Positions 10,946 through 23,461 are shown, counted from the first letter of the stretch. The stretch: DNA of 64,000 nucleotides from Symsagittifera roscoffensis (GCF_963678635.1 NC_087067.1:53000233-53064232), one strand, 5' to 3'. Numbers and translations: made by a program. The notes: a model not told the origin generated them from the letters alone.

Positions 10946-12944
10946 GTTATTGCTAATTTGAAGTTTATTTCTTTTTTCTTTTTTAAATTGATAGAGCTGA
11001 TCTCTGGTCCTGTTCTCGCAAGTGCTTGGAAGCGCAGCTTCGCCTCTGTGTCAAGTACTAGAATAAAGATTTAAAAGTTTTTTGGTGGACTAACCGTTGA
11101 AAAAACTTAATCTTTGTTCTGGATGTTTCTTAATACGATAAGTAAGACAAAAGCAATACTCTAGACATTCAATACCAGAAGCATTCTCGAAACTAATAGG
11201 CAAATGACAATTTCAAATGCAATAGCCACTAATAACTATGACATAATGTGCAACAGCGAAACATGGCTAGTCCAAGAAGTACCAGACGAGGCTCTATTTT
11301 TACCCGATGACTACGAGTCTCACATTACGGAAAAGCTTGATTGAATGGGTCATCGATTAATAAAAATCTGGATGTTTTCTGGACTCAGAAACTAACACTC
11401 GTGGAAAACTCATGAAACGATACTGAATTTGAAACTACATATTCGATCCCTGGGAAGATATTTTCCGACCATCACACCCACAGAACAGTGTTTGCTTTCA
11501 AAATCTTAAACTCAATTAAACCTACATAGGAAAAACACGATTTCAACAAAGCTGAATCGAACGCTTTCATTGAATGCATATCCGCGCGGCCTTTCAATCC
11601 GTACTGTTATAGCAATGTGAACGGGTTGGTGAAACAATAGTACTCATGGCTTCGAAAGCTAGTCGACCAAACTATACCCTCAGTAACGACTCGCCGATCC
11701 AAACTGCCACCCTGGATCTGTCCATCAACCTCCCACTTGATGAAACAATTTAGAACGATGCTTAGAAAAATTGAAAAAACTCAAAAACTGACGCTTTTAA
11801 CTAGAAAACAGGAGAGAAGCATGAAATCTTAAACGACCAAACTAAAAACGAAGAGAAAACGTTTGCTAGCTGAAGAAAATCTTCTATAAGGAAATACCTA
11901 AGTCGTTACATAAGAATAAGCAGTTTCCAGACAATGTGTACTTAAAGGACAACTAGAACAATAACGAAACAGCACGTAACGACTAGCAGAACTGTGAAAT
12001 CTTCAATGTGTTCTTCTCCATTGTATTTTCACAAGAAGATGAAAGTACTCCCCAAAACTACAAAAACTCAGACCTTGACTTCATGGAAGGGACGGAAGAA
12101 GAGATAAATTAGAATCTAACAAAACTGGGCGTGAAAAAAACCTGTGGACACGACAGCAGAGGCAACATTTTTCTTACGAACTTAACGCAATTAGAAAAGT
12201 CCTTGAAGCTCGTATTTCGAACCTCTCTAAGCAAAGGAACTTTCCCTTTGGTCTGGAAAACCAGCCAAGCCACACCAATCGATAAATAACAGGGCAAAGC
12301 CGACATCTCACAGTACCGACCGATAAACTTGCTACCAAACGTCTCGAAAGTGTTCGAGAGAGTCTTGTTCAAGAAACTGTACCATTATAGAACCATACCA
12401 CCACCGATCTCAATACGGGTTCATGCGAAAGAAGTCTCCTGTCCTTCAGCTGCTTCAATTTCTTGACAACGTCTGCAAATAACCAGACAATGAGAAAGCT
12501 GTTCAAATACTGTAAGGCCTTCGACAATGTTTGATACCGTGAGCTGGACAAAAAAAGGAAAAGTTTCGGTGTAGGTGGGAAACTGTAAAAAAATTTCCTA
12601 CACAGTTACCTCACAGACTGTGAGTGGCTCACCGAGAGGTTCCATCCTTGGACCTCTTCTTTTTCTCGGGTACTTAAACGATTTGTCAGATGCCATAAAC
12701 GAAGGAGAAGCTTATGGATCGCGGACGAATTTGAAACTGTTATAAATTCACTCCATAACGCTGAGCGAATACTCTCAGACATCAGAACTTGGAGCAGCAA
12801 AAATAAAATGCAAATGCGTTTGAGCAAAACAAATGTTCTTTTACATAAAGCAAACGACGGAGACTGAAGATAACAACAGGCAGATAAAAAAGGGTAAGTG
12901 TTCAAAAAGAACCTGGGTGTCATGATGTCCAGCATCCTATCAAC

Positions 12945-13834
12945 TGTGCCAATCGGCCAGATTGGCACAGCGCAACCTTCCGGCGGGACAGAAAAAGACA
13001 ACTAAAGGCCTTAGTAACAAAAAAGTGCTGCGAAGGAGGGTCGAAATGTTCCGGAAGTTTAAATTTTTAAAATTTTGATTGACGGGCAAGTATTTCTCAG
13101 AAATACAAAAAGACGGCCATTTTGACGAAAAAGAACGAAAAAAAAAACAGAACAAAGACAAATATAGTGAAAAACAGTCGCACGAGAAAACGAGAAAAAC
13201 GAAGCCTGTTATTGTGACAATCACACACGATAAGACCAATAGCAGAGAGAAACAGTGAGAAAAGAGGCTTCAGTGGGGAAGGAATATTCCGCGGAACCCT
13301 CCCGTGCCACAAATTGGGAGAGATAACAGCGTTATCTCGGGAAGAACACGGGAGCGGAGGCTTGGCCCCCCCAGAGACTGTTGTATGTGAAGGGACTACA
13401 ACAGTCTCTGGGGGTACTTTGTAGCTACTTGGATGTCGTAAAACCTTGAATTAACACCGGTATTATTTGATATTTTAGAATATGAGTAGCTAGAAAGAGG
13501 AAAGGGTCATTCCATCTCCAATGGATTTAATATAGAACTGTCACACAAAAACATTATAAAATAGGGTATTCGAGCCGTGTTTTCAATAGCAATCACGTAG
13601 TCTGAGGATCCGAGACTCAGCTATGTGGTTGTGTTCGCATGTAAACGAAAGCTGATCAAAAGTCGTTTGACTGATGGCCTAAACTTTTTACTTAGCCCTA
13701 AACAGACCAGAAAATCAACTGGCAAGGTCGAGACGGTGAAAAACGAGTAGAATTAAGGTAACTGACGCGTGCCAGTCGTTAATAGGTTTTTTTTCTACGC
13801 TCCGTCGCTGTGCAGTATTTGGGCGAATGTTACA
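12945..13834 (+). mobile_element. Diverged solo LTR of the giant-element family
   Basis: An 890-bp stretch that aligns end to end with the reverse complement of the 921-bp LTRs. It begins TGTGCCAATCGGCCAGA (young LTR: TGTGACATTCGACCAGA) and ends GGGCGAATGTTACA, identical to the young LTR end. Shared internal blocks include TTTCTCAGAAAT, ACGGCCATTTT, AAAACAGAAC and GAGACGGTGAAAAAC. Its sense is +, opposite to the giant element. It sits inside a LINE whose RT resumes on the other side, so it is a real insertion. No internal region is attached, hence a solo LTR left by LTR-LTR recombination. Flanks are AAC and AAT, so no convincing target duplication. Confidence 0.8.
13368..13414. repeat. Perfect 18-bp hairpin in the solo LTR
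   Basis: Arms 13368-13385 (CCCCCAGAGACTGTTGTA) and 13397-13414 are exact reverse complements around an 11-nt loop. A second small hairpin, AGATAAC-AGC-GTTATCT, lies just upstream near 13320. The young LTRs carry hairpins of different sequence in the middle of the LTR (24394-24425). Confidence 0.85.
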
Positions 13835-14023
13835 AATGAGCGAGAACGGCAGTAGGCAAATTCTCAAGGGTTGGAGATCTCTGTACTTCTCGATGAAAAC
13901 ACATCCAAAAAGCAACCCGGGAAACAAAACTCAATGCTTATCTAGGATACTTTGTCCCTGTACTAATGGAACTATGGAAACTATGGAACTATGGAAACTT
14001 ATTAAATAGTTTCATATAACGTA

Positions 14024-14832
14024 ATGCCTGAGACGAGGAATAGATTGGCATCCAAACAGAGTGATTGCTGTACTGTTTGTACCAAACCAAATGGAGAAAA
14101 CTGGATTCTGTGTGAGAGCTGCCAAAGATGGACTCACGGTGGGTGTGCTGGATACTCGAACGACGAGTACAAATTCTTGGCGAGGGCCAAAATTGTGATG
14201 TTTTTCTGTGACACATGCCTTCCATCAGCACAATGCAACTTACTGAAAAACAACATCTCCGCAGAGGTCACCAAGGAAATTGCAGACTTGAAGGCCACAG
14301 TGGAGAGTGTTAAGTCTGCTGTGACGGCACTGACACCAACTGCCATAGAACCCGAAGCTAAGTATTCTTCAATTGTGAAAAATATTGCTGAATATTCACT
14401 AGAGTTAAGGTTCCGCGGTTTGCCTGAAATAAGCGATGCCCCTAAAAACCAAACCGAAAAGAAGTTTTTGAACACGATGAAAAACAGTTATTTGATGTTG
14501 TACATTATCTGGGTGTGGGAAAAGAAGATATATCCGGTTTCCGTAGGCTTGGCAAATACAATTCACAAAATCCTCGAGCAAGGCAAATTCTTGTTAAGTT
14601 CTTAAATACTTATACGGTTGATAAAATATTAGTTTTCGAACCAACATACAACGATAAGGCCTATCGAGTTTTTGTTTCAAAATCTTTAAACAAAGAAGAA
14701 AAAATGAAAGAGCGAACACTTCTGAAAAAAAGAAGAGAGTTATTAGATACAAACCAACATGATCCACACTACATTCATATCAAAAATGGAATTTTGTATT
14801 TAAATAACCAAGCAGTAGTAATTGATGAGTGA
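14024..14832 (+). pseudogene. LINE ORF1 with PHD finger, one frameshift
   Basis: From ATG 14024 the protein opens with a C4HC3 PHD-type finger: CTVC, then CESC, WTHGGC and CDTC within residues about 16-66. A coiled-coil-like stretch follows (KEIADLKATVESVKSAV). The frame shifts near 14470-14515, and the second half continues to TGA at 14830-14832. It carries the RRLG ... RARQILVKFL and VSKSLNKEE motifs found in ORF1 of this LINE group, where the region binds nucleic acid. The partner ORF1 at 19676 has the same layout. Confidence 0.75.
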
Positions 14833-14856
14833 CTAGAAAATTCAACTGGTGAACTA

Positions 14857-17656
14857 AGCATGTTGTGTTATAACATTAGAAGTTTATATAAATCGGATCG
14901 AAGGATAATTTTTTCGAATTTTCTGCTAGTAAATGCTGTTGATATTGTATGTATATCAGAAACATGGCTCACAGACGATATTGCAGAAGGCGAACTTTTT
15001 ATACCTCAATATCAATGTTTTTTATCGAATAGAAAAGCAAAATCCGGAACAACAGCACCCGGTGGGACTATGATTTGCGTGAAAAATGAAATCAACCCTG
15101 AGCAAATTAAATTGAATCTTGAAGATAATGGTTCAGTAACTGCATGCCTGATTTGTTTATGTAAAAAGAAAATACTTATTGTTTGCTGTTATTTACCACC
15201 CTCAAACAGTACTTACGCTTACACGAACGCTGATATTGAAAACTTGTTTAAATGTTTGCGAAAAATCAAAAATAATTTTGATGAAGTAATAATATACGGA
15301 GATTTCAATTTCCCAACAATAAACTGGACGAGTCTTTCATCTGCTGTTGAGCAAGAAAATAATTTTCTTGATATAATTGATCGATATTGTTTGCAACAAA
15401 AAATTTCTTTATAAACTGCTGCAACTGGTATTCTAGATTTGATTTTAGTGGGGAAAAAACATACAGATAGTGAATATTGAAGACATTCAAAGGGATAACT
15501 ATTTTAGCATACTCTCGAATCATTTCCCGATCAAAGTTAAGTTTAACGTTGAAATATCGTCCTTGTTGCAGCAAAATTGCTGCAAAGATTTGATTTATAG
15601 CTACTGTAAAGGCGATTTAGGAAAACTACGAGAAACGTTAAATAACACGTAATTCGAACCATTCTGTTGGTCGAATCCTAATAAAGTTCTGGAATTATGG
15701 TATAGCTGGCTCAATACCGCAATATCTCAGAATGTACCAAGGAGAACAGCGCACAGAATGTCGCTACCACCGTGGATTACGCAAAAAACATCGCATTACA
15801 TAAAGTGCATTAAAACTGCGCGGAAGACTTTTCCAGAATTTCATGACAAGGTCATAGCATTAGCTGATTTAGTCGATACCAGTGCAGAACTGACAAAGTT
15901 GAATACGAACAAGAGTTGGCTGCAGAATGAGCATCGTCAAGATTGTTCAAGTATTTCAAAGCATTTAGGAAGTCAAATCTCCCGCGGAAATTGTTTTACG
16001 AGTCTGTATCGGAGGAGACGGACAAGGGTAAATCAGAACTATTTTCTATCTTCTTCTCTTCCGTGTATACAAAATCGACAACATTTTTTGAAGGGTGTAA
16101 TGGAAAAGAATGCGTAAAATTGATTACCACTGTAAATTTTTTCGAATAGGAAGTAATTGAAATTTGCATGAACTTGGACATAAACAAGAGTAAAGTACCC
16201 GATGAAATTCCACCAATATTGTATAAAAAATTGTGCATTACTCTTTCTCATTCTCTTTCACAGTTATTCAGAAAAATTTTACAAACAACCATTTTTCCAA
16301 ACGATTGGACACAAACAATTATAAGTCCATTATTTAAAAAAGGCGATAAATGCCATGTTACAAATTACAGATCGGTATCTCTGTTGTCAATAGCTTCGAA
16401 AATTCTAGAAAGGATTATTTTTAGACGACTATACGATCATTACTATTCTTTTTTTCACGCAGCTCAGTTCGGCTTCAGGAAAAGACGATCAACGATTCTC
16501 CAATTGATAATCTTTTTGCAAAAAGTGTACCAGGGCATTGAAAGTCAACATGATGTTGATATAATCTTTACTGACTACAGTAAAGCTTTTTTGACAGAGC
16601 GGATCATGGTATGCTTTTGAAAAAACTTTTTGAAACGGGCATCAGAAACAAGCTACTGAAACTCATCGAATCATACTTGACAAATTGAGTACAAGTCCTG
16701 CGTATAAATGGAGTAAACTCGTCACCAATACAAGTCACTAGCGGTGTCCCGCAAGGGAGTATTTTGGGCCCCATACTTTTTCTGGTTTTTGTTAACGACT
16801 TCCCGAAAATGTGCGATCAATTGTTTCCCCTACTTTTTGCCGATGACGCCAAATTTCTCGGCGTGGGTTTAAGCACAATAGATATTCAAAGTGATTTAAA
16901 TGCGTTGTATGACTGGACCGTTAGAAATAGCATGCCCTTCAATATAGATAAATGCTGCCTAATTAAAATGTCCAAAAACGAAAAACGATTGCTTTTTGGA
17001 AACTAATCGATTAAAACAGAAGAAACTCAACCTGATTTGGGGCTCATGCTTTCCTGTGACTTAAAATGGAATTTGCATATAAATAAGGTATGCTAAAAAG
17101 AAGCGTATCGATTCTTGGAAAAAAAGCTAAACTGGATTTATATAAATCTATGATCGTACCAATACTCACGTAGGCAAGTCTATGTTATGGATTGAATAAA
17201 TACATTATTACGGAGCTTGAAAATGTGCAAAGGCGTATAGTTAAATGGATAATTCCGCATATGGATTCGTACAAAGGTCGGTTAATCGAAATTTCACTAT
17301 TGCCACTGCCAATGTATATACAGATCAACAACCTTCTGTTGCTGTCAAAATTTTTATCGAAAAATTACGATGTTGACATGTTGAATGTTCCATCGTATTC
17401 CTGTTCCTCGCGCGGTTGTATGTTTCAGCTCGAGAGGCCGAAAAAGAAATTTTTGGAGGACGAATTCTTTTACCAAACAAGTCGGCTAGCGAATGTGATC
17501 AAAATTGACGTGAGAGAAACAAGCAGACTGAAGAAGCCAATATTGCGGTTATTTTGGAGAAAATTTGAGAAGGACTACGAACAAATGAACAAGTGCACAT
17601 GGAGAATTGCTTGCGATTGCACAATGAATGACTGTAGAAGTAAAACTTCACTATAG
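14857..17656 (+). pseudogene. LINE ORF2: endonuclease, reverse transcriptase, Cys-rich C-terminus
   Basis: The endonuclease starts at about 14860 (YNIRSLY, ISETWLTDD, YGDFNFP), catalysing target nicking. After stops and frame changes the RT is readable: FKKGDKCHVTNYRSVSL near 16335, QFGFRKRRSTIL near 16466, motif A region DYSKAF near 16573, GVPQGSILGP near 16745, and an intact FADDAKFL box near 16838. The end at about 17590-17640 is CTWRIACDCTMNDC, a possible zinc-binding motif. Breaks occur near 15412, 15650, 16100, 16617 and 17006, so ORF2 is dead. Confidence 0.8.
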
Positions 17657-17704
17657 AACGAAAAACTGACAGGGGGAAACCCCTTGTGCTACGAGCACAA
17701 AAGC

Positions 17705-17705
17705 C

Positions 17706-17747
<42 letters not shown>

Positions 17748-17748
17748 A
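17705..17748 (+). repeat. (CTA)n LINE 3' tail
   Basis: About 14 CTA units directly after the LINE 3' end. The following fragment ends in a shorter TACTACTACTAA near 18301-18312, showing the tail is family-specific rather than a chance microsatellite. Confidence 0.8.
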
Positions 17749-17750
17749 CA

Positions 17751-18312
17751 TATGCTTCACAGGCGTGGTACTCCTCAGAGAACGCTATTAAAAGATCGAA
17801 AAAGTTCAGAAAGAAAGCGACTATGTGGGTATGCAACAGCTGCACCGACCACAAAGAGAGATGCTCCATACGAAAATCCACCAGCTATCTATGTTAATGG
17901 AACTGCATGATGAGCTGTACTTGATTTTATTGCTTCAAGGAAACTAAGATTCTGATGATATATCTGCAATATCCAGTCGTGGAGGTTCAACACGACAACA
18001 AACTGAGTTCAGCGTGTCCGGACCTCGCTTAAGAAAATGCGTCGAAAACTTTTGGATCTGCGCGCCCAAACTACTAAACAAAGTAAAGATGAGTGTAAAA
18101 ACAGATGGGGTAATCGACAAAATTACAATCACAAAGCGATATCAAATGTTCTTCCGAGAAAAGCCAACAAGGTTAACTCATGCACATGGCGAGTGCCATG
18201 CACTTGTGGAACCTGCAACACCCTAAAAAAACTCAAATTTTTTGCCTGATGAAAACTGAGGTGTGAAAACCCTTGGACAATTGTCCTAAAGCCTATGCTA
18301 CATACTACTACT
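17751..18312 (+). pseudogene. 5'-truncated LINE fragment
   Basis: The end of an ORF2 related to the one upstream. The frame near 18160-18245 reads SCTWRVPCTCGTCNTLKKL, matching the CTWR Cys-rich C-terminus of the other LINEs here, followed by a short 3' UTR and a TACTACTACTAA tail. Everything upstream of about 17751 is missing, the usual product of incomplete reverse transcription. Confidence 0.7.
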
Positions 18313-18314
18313 AA

Positions 18315-18601
18315 TCACGTTACATTTTCATTTTGGTGAACATCACGTAAGGATCTGCATAGTACTATTATATGAATTTTTTTCGCAGAATGGATAGAAT
18401 CAACAAGAAACATTATGAGGTTTTCAAAGTTTATCACCAATTCTTCTTTGGTCTGGTCGCATTTGTTGGCTAGGAGTACTGCGGGTATTGCAGAGTTGTC
18501 TGGTAGGTACATTTTGCTGTCCAAGTTGTACTTCCACTTGCTCACTGCTTCAATTGTTTTTAGCCGAGTCACATCAAATACAATAAAAGCGCCAATAGCA
18601 T
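18315..18601 (-). pseudogene. Rab32/Rab38-type GTPase, downstream exon (decayed)
   Basis: On minus, after acceptor TTTGCAG (18608-18602), the frame starts with two bases of a split codon. It reads AIGAFIVFDVTRLKTIEAV, SKWKYNLDSKMYLPDNSAIP and LLANKCDQ. These are the hallmark stretches of Rab32/Rab38 GTPases, including the NKxD guanine-binding motif. After KCDQ the similarity decays; the ETSAK motif survives only as HSAKK and the C-terminal cysteines are absent before TGA. The split codon completes exactly with the last base of the exon at 50813-50971 (…FK G|AT), so the two were once adjacent exons. Rab32-family proteins act in trafficking to lysosome-related organelles and to mitochondria. 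Confidence 0.8.
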
Positions 18602-19532
18602 CTGCAAACTGGCAGAAGCTAACATTAGCTGCAGTGTTTTTATTGTTTTGTTTTAAAGTTTTATTGAAAAAATCGGTAATTTTCAGTTGAAGAATAACTT
18701 ATCTAATTATGATATTACTGAGTTTTTTCTCTTGTCTTGTTCAGTTTCAGGAAAAAAGCATCTGATGAACATTATTTTTTGCTTTTGAAAATTAAGTTCT
18801 AGTATGGAAAATAAACTATGAAATTTTTGTGGCTCATTTGTACACTCCGGTAAATAATAAATTGGGCAATTAAAAAGGTTGCGATAAGAAACAGTTCTGA
18901 GCTTCCAGGATTCTAGTCCCCTTAAGGTCTGCAGTTTAAATCCTGTCCAAAACATTTTTCTGAGTATGGGACAAATTGAATTGTCGGACTATCGTTTGTA
19001 TTCTTATTTTTTTGTTTGTTTACTTTCTAAAACATGGACTTTTCTTCCGATTTAATTATGGATCGGCCGTGAACATTTTCACATCAGTAAATGGTTCTTA
19101 ATTCTTTTAAGGTTGTTTAAACATGAAGGTTTTTGTACAGCGTTCAAAACAAACATGAATGAAGTTTTATTCGGACTTTTTTCATGTAATTTTTCAATTG
19201 TTGTGATAAACTTATTAAATAGGTTAATGTTTCTCCGGAGTAGCCGTGGTTGCTCCGTGTAAATGTATAGACGTTATCATCAATTCAGAACGTCTTCATC
19301 TAGAAACCTGCTGATTGCAGACTCTCAAGTAAGGAATCTAATTTTTCCGAATTTCAACATTTTGTCTCCACCTGGAGCTCGGATTGGAAATGTGATCGAC
19401 TTCTTGCCGGAAAAGGGTAAATACGATCTTACACAAAATACTCAGACTAGTGCAATAGAGAAGGTCACCTAGCAACATTTGAGTGTCGATTTCGGAATTG
19501 CAACTGCACCTATTAATTAAGTTTTTCTCGTT
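18602..19532. other. Spacer, inside the split Rab intron
   Basis: No gene or repeat recognised. It forms the intron side of the Rab exon at 18315-18601 and the upstream flank of the LINE that starts near 19533. Confidence 0.35.
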
Positions 19533-19666
19533 GAATAGAAACTGAACTGCTGGTCTCCCCTCTCGGGAACCATAGGTTTACATATCTGTTCCCAGCCTCA
19601 GAGTAGAAACAGTAAACCGCAGGACTCCCCTTTCGGGAACCATAGGTTTACCTATCTATTCTCCCA
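19533..19666 (+). repeat. Two tandem 5' UTR monomers of the LINE
   Basis: Units of about 67 bp (19533-19599 and 19601-19666) share TAGAAAC, CTCCCCT.TCGGGAACC and ATAGGTTTAC.TATCT. Tandem 5' monomers in LINEs usually carry promoter activity, which would make this the internal promoter; that role is inference. Confidence 0.7.
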
Positions 19667-19675
19667 GTCGTTGTA

Positions 19676-20563
19676 ATGGTCGATAAAGCGAAAGTTGCTA
19701 CTCGTTCCCGAGTAACTTCGGCTTCCGATGAAGCCTGCAAAATATGTAAAGGACCAGTGCGTGCACGTTACCCACTTTTCATCTGTATAGCTTGCTCTTG
19801 CAAAATTCACCTAACCGCAAAATGTACCAATCTGAGTGCAACAGCAATAGCTGGAATAACTGAATTGAAGACAAATGTAATGCTATTGTGCAATGACTTT
19901 GTGGAGCAAAACAAACGCGATGAAATCATTTCTCTCATTGCAAAAATGGAGGTAAGTGAAACCAATCAAAGTCAAATTAAGAACATTGAGAAAGAAATGA
20001 TTGAACTCAAAAATTCTCTTCTCGAAATCAAAACTGCAATGATCGAAAAATCTGATCCACCTAAAACAACGCAAGTAAATCAACCAGCAGCAACCATTCG
20101 CAAAACACCTGAAGCAACAATGGTCCCTGAGGGAATACGAGTGCGAGGAATCAAAGAATCAGACGACAGAGATCCTAGAAAGCGTCAGGAACACGACCTT
20201 GCAGAAATCCAGCAGGTATTTGCCCACATTGAAGTTAACTGCAACATCAACGATTTACTGAGACTTGGACCACGAAACGATACGAAAACCCGAACAATCC
20301 TAGTCAAATCGTCCAATCCTTGGCAGCGCCGGCTTATTCTTTCCTCGGCAAACAAACTAAAAATGTACGATATGCCAGTCTATCTCAGTCGTGAGCTATC
20401 ACGAGAGGAAGCAACACTAGAAAATGAGGCGCTACAAAAACGTCGCGAACTTATTAACGAAGAAATCGACAAAAAAGACCTCAGGATCCTCGATGGGAAA
20501 CTGTTAATACGACAAGACAACAAATGGGTTGTCTATGAGGACCCAAAGGAGGCTAATGATTGA
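19676..20563 (+). CDS. LINE ORF1 protein, intact
   Basis: A 295-residue protein. The N-terminus has a PHD-like Cys/His cluster (CKICKG, CIACSCKIHLTAKC), but the last Cys pair is reduced to a single Cys (LLCNDF), so the finger is degenerate. Residues about 95-130 look like a coiled coil (IEKEMIELKNSLLEIK). The C-terminal half carries GIRVRGIKESDD, LLRLGPRNDTKTRTILVK and YLSRELSREE, typical of ORF1 proteins of this LINE group. Such proteins package the LINE RNA. The ATG at 19676 follows the 5' UTR monomers directly, and ORF2 begins right after the TGA. Confidence 0.8.
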   Translation: MVDKAKVATRSRVTSASDEACKICKGPVRARYPLFICIACSCKIHLTAKCTNLSATAIAGITELKTNVMLLCNDFVEQNKRDEIISLIAKMEVSETNQSQIKNIEKEMIELKNSLLEIKTAMIEKSDPPKTTQVNQPAATIRKTPEATMVPEGIRVRGIKESDDRDPRKRQEHDLAEIQQVFAHIEVNCNINDLLRLGPRNDTKTRTILVKSSNPWQRRLILSSANKLKMYDMPVYLSRELSREEATLENEALQKRRELINEEIDKKDLRILDGKLLIRQDNKWVVYEDPKEAND

Positions 20564-20569
20564 ATAAAC

Positions 20570-23461
20570 CACTACGCAACTGTTCTTTTATTCAATGTAC
20601 GAAGCATCCTAGACTACAACAGAAGAGCTGACCTATCAAATAGTCTACAAGTTAATGATAACTATGATATAGTGTGCTTTACGGAAACCTGGCTCACCGA
20701 AAATTTAGACAATGAAGCGCTCTTTCTGCCGAAGTTTGATATACATAAAAATGACCGTCCCAGTTAAAATGGTAATACCAAGCATGGAGGAGTCCTCATT
20801 GGAGTGAAAAAGAATATACCCCACACGAGAATCATGTTTGACTCACCAGACTGTGTAATCACTATACTTCACTTCAAAATTCCCTTGTTACTCTGCTGCA
20901 TATATAGCGCACCGTCAAACAGTTCCTACTGCTGGTCAGCAAATAAACTGATGATACTTCTAAACCATATCAGATATGTGCAACAAGAAAACTCAGTTCG
21001 AAATGTGATATTATTAGGAGACTTTAATTTTGCACTAATTGACTGGTCTACAATGACATCCAGAGCTGAGAATGAACAGGTGGTATTGGATGCTCTCTGC
21101 AGCTTTAACTATGAACAAGCGATTAAAATCGACCATAGAAAATACTTACTGGACGTGATCTTATGCAATAATGGGGATATCCTTTCTGATGTTTGCATTG
21201 ATAACTTTCTGAAAAGCCACTTAGCCAGCGATCACTTGCCTTACAAGGCAAGGATTCAATTTCAGTCTAACGAATCGTTCCGTCGCGACAGACCACATGA
21301 AATTGAACTCGACTTTGCAAAGTTTGCTTATACAAAAGCCGACTGGAGAGCCATAAACGATCAAATAGCTGAGGAGCCTTTCATGCCATACTGCTACAGC
21401 AATGTCGATGTTATGACTAAACTGTGGTACCAGTGGATTTATAGTTTTCTAATAAAGCACATTCACTTGCAAACTAAACATCGGCTGTCCCTGGCGCCTT
21501 GGGTAACCCCCTCGACCTCTAATCTTATTAAAATCCGAGCTACATTAACTAATAATTATACTAAAAAGCCGAGCGAAGCTAACCTCAGGAAGTTGGAAAA
21601 ATCGCAAACAAACCTGGCCTATGCTCTTCTGATGGATCAGCAAAACCATGAGAGAGAACTTTTCAAAGAAGGGCGGTTTGATAAACTTCAAAAATATCTG
21701 CGTAACGTTCGGCGTTCTATTACTGTGCCTAGTGAAATGTATCTTGATGGTGAAAAAGCTCGCTCCGACCAAGATAAAGCTGAACTTTTCAACAGGTATT
21801 TCCATTCCGTCTACAGCAACATTCCATATGATTCAAACCTAGACAGTGATAATGCGACCCTCCTAAATCATTTTCATTTTAATATCATCGAAATAGAAGA
21901 CATTTTAAAAAATCTTAACATAAACCAGTCATAAGGACCTGATAGAATGGGAAACCTGCTCTTTAAACAGCTCTGGAGCTCCATCTCAAAATCATTAATG
22001 TTACTTTTCAATACGATTGCGAACAAGCAGCAATTCCTATCTACTTCGAAAGTAAGTGAAATAGTGCCTATCCACAAGGAAAATAACAAACAGGTAGTCT
22101 CCAATTTTAGGTCAATCAGTCTTGTGAATGCTACATCGAAGGTATTAGAAAAACTGATGTTTGATAAAATGTACTCGAAGGTGCAAAAACTGCTGCATAA
22201 ATCACAACATGGTTTCTGATTGAAACGCTCAACCATTACTAACATCATACTCTATCTCCACGAAATCTATCTAATGTACGACAACAAGAATGTAAATAAC
22301 CTTTCATCCCTGTATCTCGATTTTGAAAAGGCGTTTGATAAAGTCAACCTCCTGAAACTAATTGAAAAGCTTTCTCATACCGGCTTCAGTGGCGCGTGCC
22401 TTGGTCTACTGAAAAATTATCTCAGTGATAGATACCAGCAGGTGCGAATCGGGCATTGCATCTCAAAATTACAGCCAATAACAAGTGGGGTTCCGCAGGG
22501 ATCAATACTTGGCCCACTCATGTTTATTTTGTACATAAATGACCTGCCAACGGTGGCCATGTCCAACTGCTTCGGCTAATGCTGACTACTATAAAATTGT
22601 CTCAGATAACGCAATAACCCTGAATATCGACTCGAATAAAATTTGGAACTGGTGCTCCAAGAATTTTATGTGTTTGAACCTAAGTAAATGCAAAACCCTT
22701 CAGTTTAAAGGCAGTGTGTCTGTTTGCATGAAAAAACAGAATATACCAGGAACGGATCTTATGAAAGATCTTGGACTTATAGTCCCAAACAACCTGTCTT
22801 GGACGGAACACGCTAAAACTAGATCCGCTAAATCGCTAAAAGCTTTCTTCTCTTTATAAAGAAACCTAGACAATAGCTCGACCATAAGCACTAAGAAGAA
22901 TGCATACAGAGGATATGTAGTGCCAATAATCAGCTATGCATCGTCTCTTTGGAAACCATCTAAGTCTGAACTGGCACTCACTGAGAAGGTTCAACATCGA
23001 GCAAATATCTGTTTATTAGGCACAAACAAGCTTTCATATAAATCGCGTCTTCAAAGACTTCACTTACTACCACTGTCCGTATATCATGAAATGCATGTTG
23101 TTTTACTTTTTGCTAGGATTATCAACTCGAAAACTGACATTGATTGGGAGAAGTATGTACAGATTATTGATACAGGCATAACAAGATCTCACGCAATACC
23201 CTTTTATACCAGCAAATGCTTCCGACTGAAAAATGCGAATCTGATTTTTGGCAACGAGCATGTTCACTTTCAAATATATTTAATAGGCATCTCAACCAAG
23301 ATGTCATCAAATCAACGCAATGCAAAGAAGAACTGACAACTATCTACTGGCGCTACTTCAATGCGAAATTCAACGAAAACCTCACCTGCACCTGGAGATT
23401 ATGCTGCGACTGCACAAACTGCATCAATACTGCAAAACTGAATTTCTATGAGACTCAATAA
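20570..23461 (+). pseudogene. LINE ORF2: endonuclease and RT with stops
   Basis: Endonuclease motifs are FNVRSILDYN, CFTETWLTEN, LLGDFNF and SDHLPY. RT motifs are LDFEKAFDKV (near 22318) and GVPQGSILGPL (near 22488). In-frame stops lie near 20765, 21932 and 22217. The catalytic YADD region near 22575-22600 is scrambled by a frame change and reads NADYYKI. The C-terminus near 23385-23425 is CTWRLCCDCTNC, the Cys-rich motif shared with the other LINEs. The longest uninterrupted piece is 20804-21934. Confidence 0.8.

Larger units (their letters stand above)
11130..14000 (+). pseudogene. LINE relic interrupted by a solo LTR
   Basis: A degraded CR1/Jockey-like LINE. The endonuclease start is visible near 11225-11340 (NNYDIMCNSETWL), and RT fragments run from about 12050 to 12944, ending in a thumb motif readable as NLGVMMSSIL. 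The LINE stops exactly where the LTR begins at 12945. It seems to resume after 13834, where a frame near 13905-13950 reads TKLNAYLGYFVPVL, matching the TKKNAYRGYVVPII motif of the LINE at 19533-23530. Many stops and frameshifts. The 3' end is lost where the next LINE begins near 14010. Confidence 0.65.
14010..17751 (+). mobile_element. CR1/Jockey-like LINE, nearly full length, frameshifted
   Basis: A two-ORF non-LTR retrotransposon: ORF1 with a PHD-type finger, then ORF2 with apurinic-type endonuclease and RT, a C-terminal Cys motif, and a (CTA)n tail at about 17705-17748. The order and the short-unit 3' tail are those of the CR1/L2/Jockey group. Frame breaks in both ORFs make this copy inactive. 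A second fragment with the same kind of tail follows directly (17751-18312). Confidence 0.85.

Noticed and set aside
13368-13414. Rho-independent terminator hairpin
   Set aside because: Eukaryotic context, inside an LTR, and no U tract follows.
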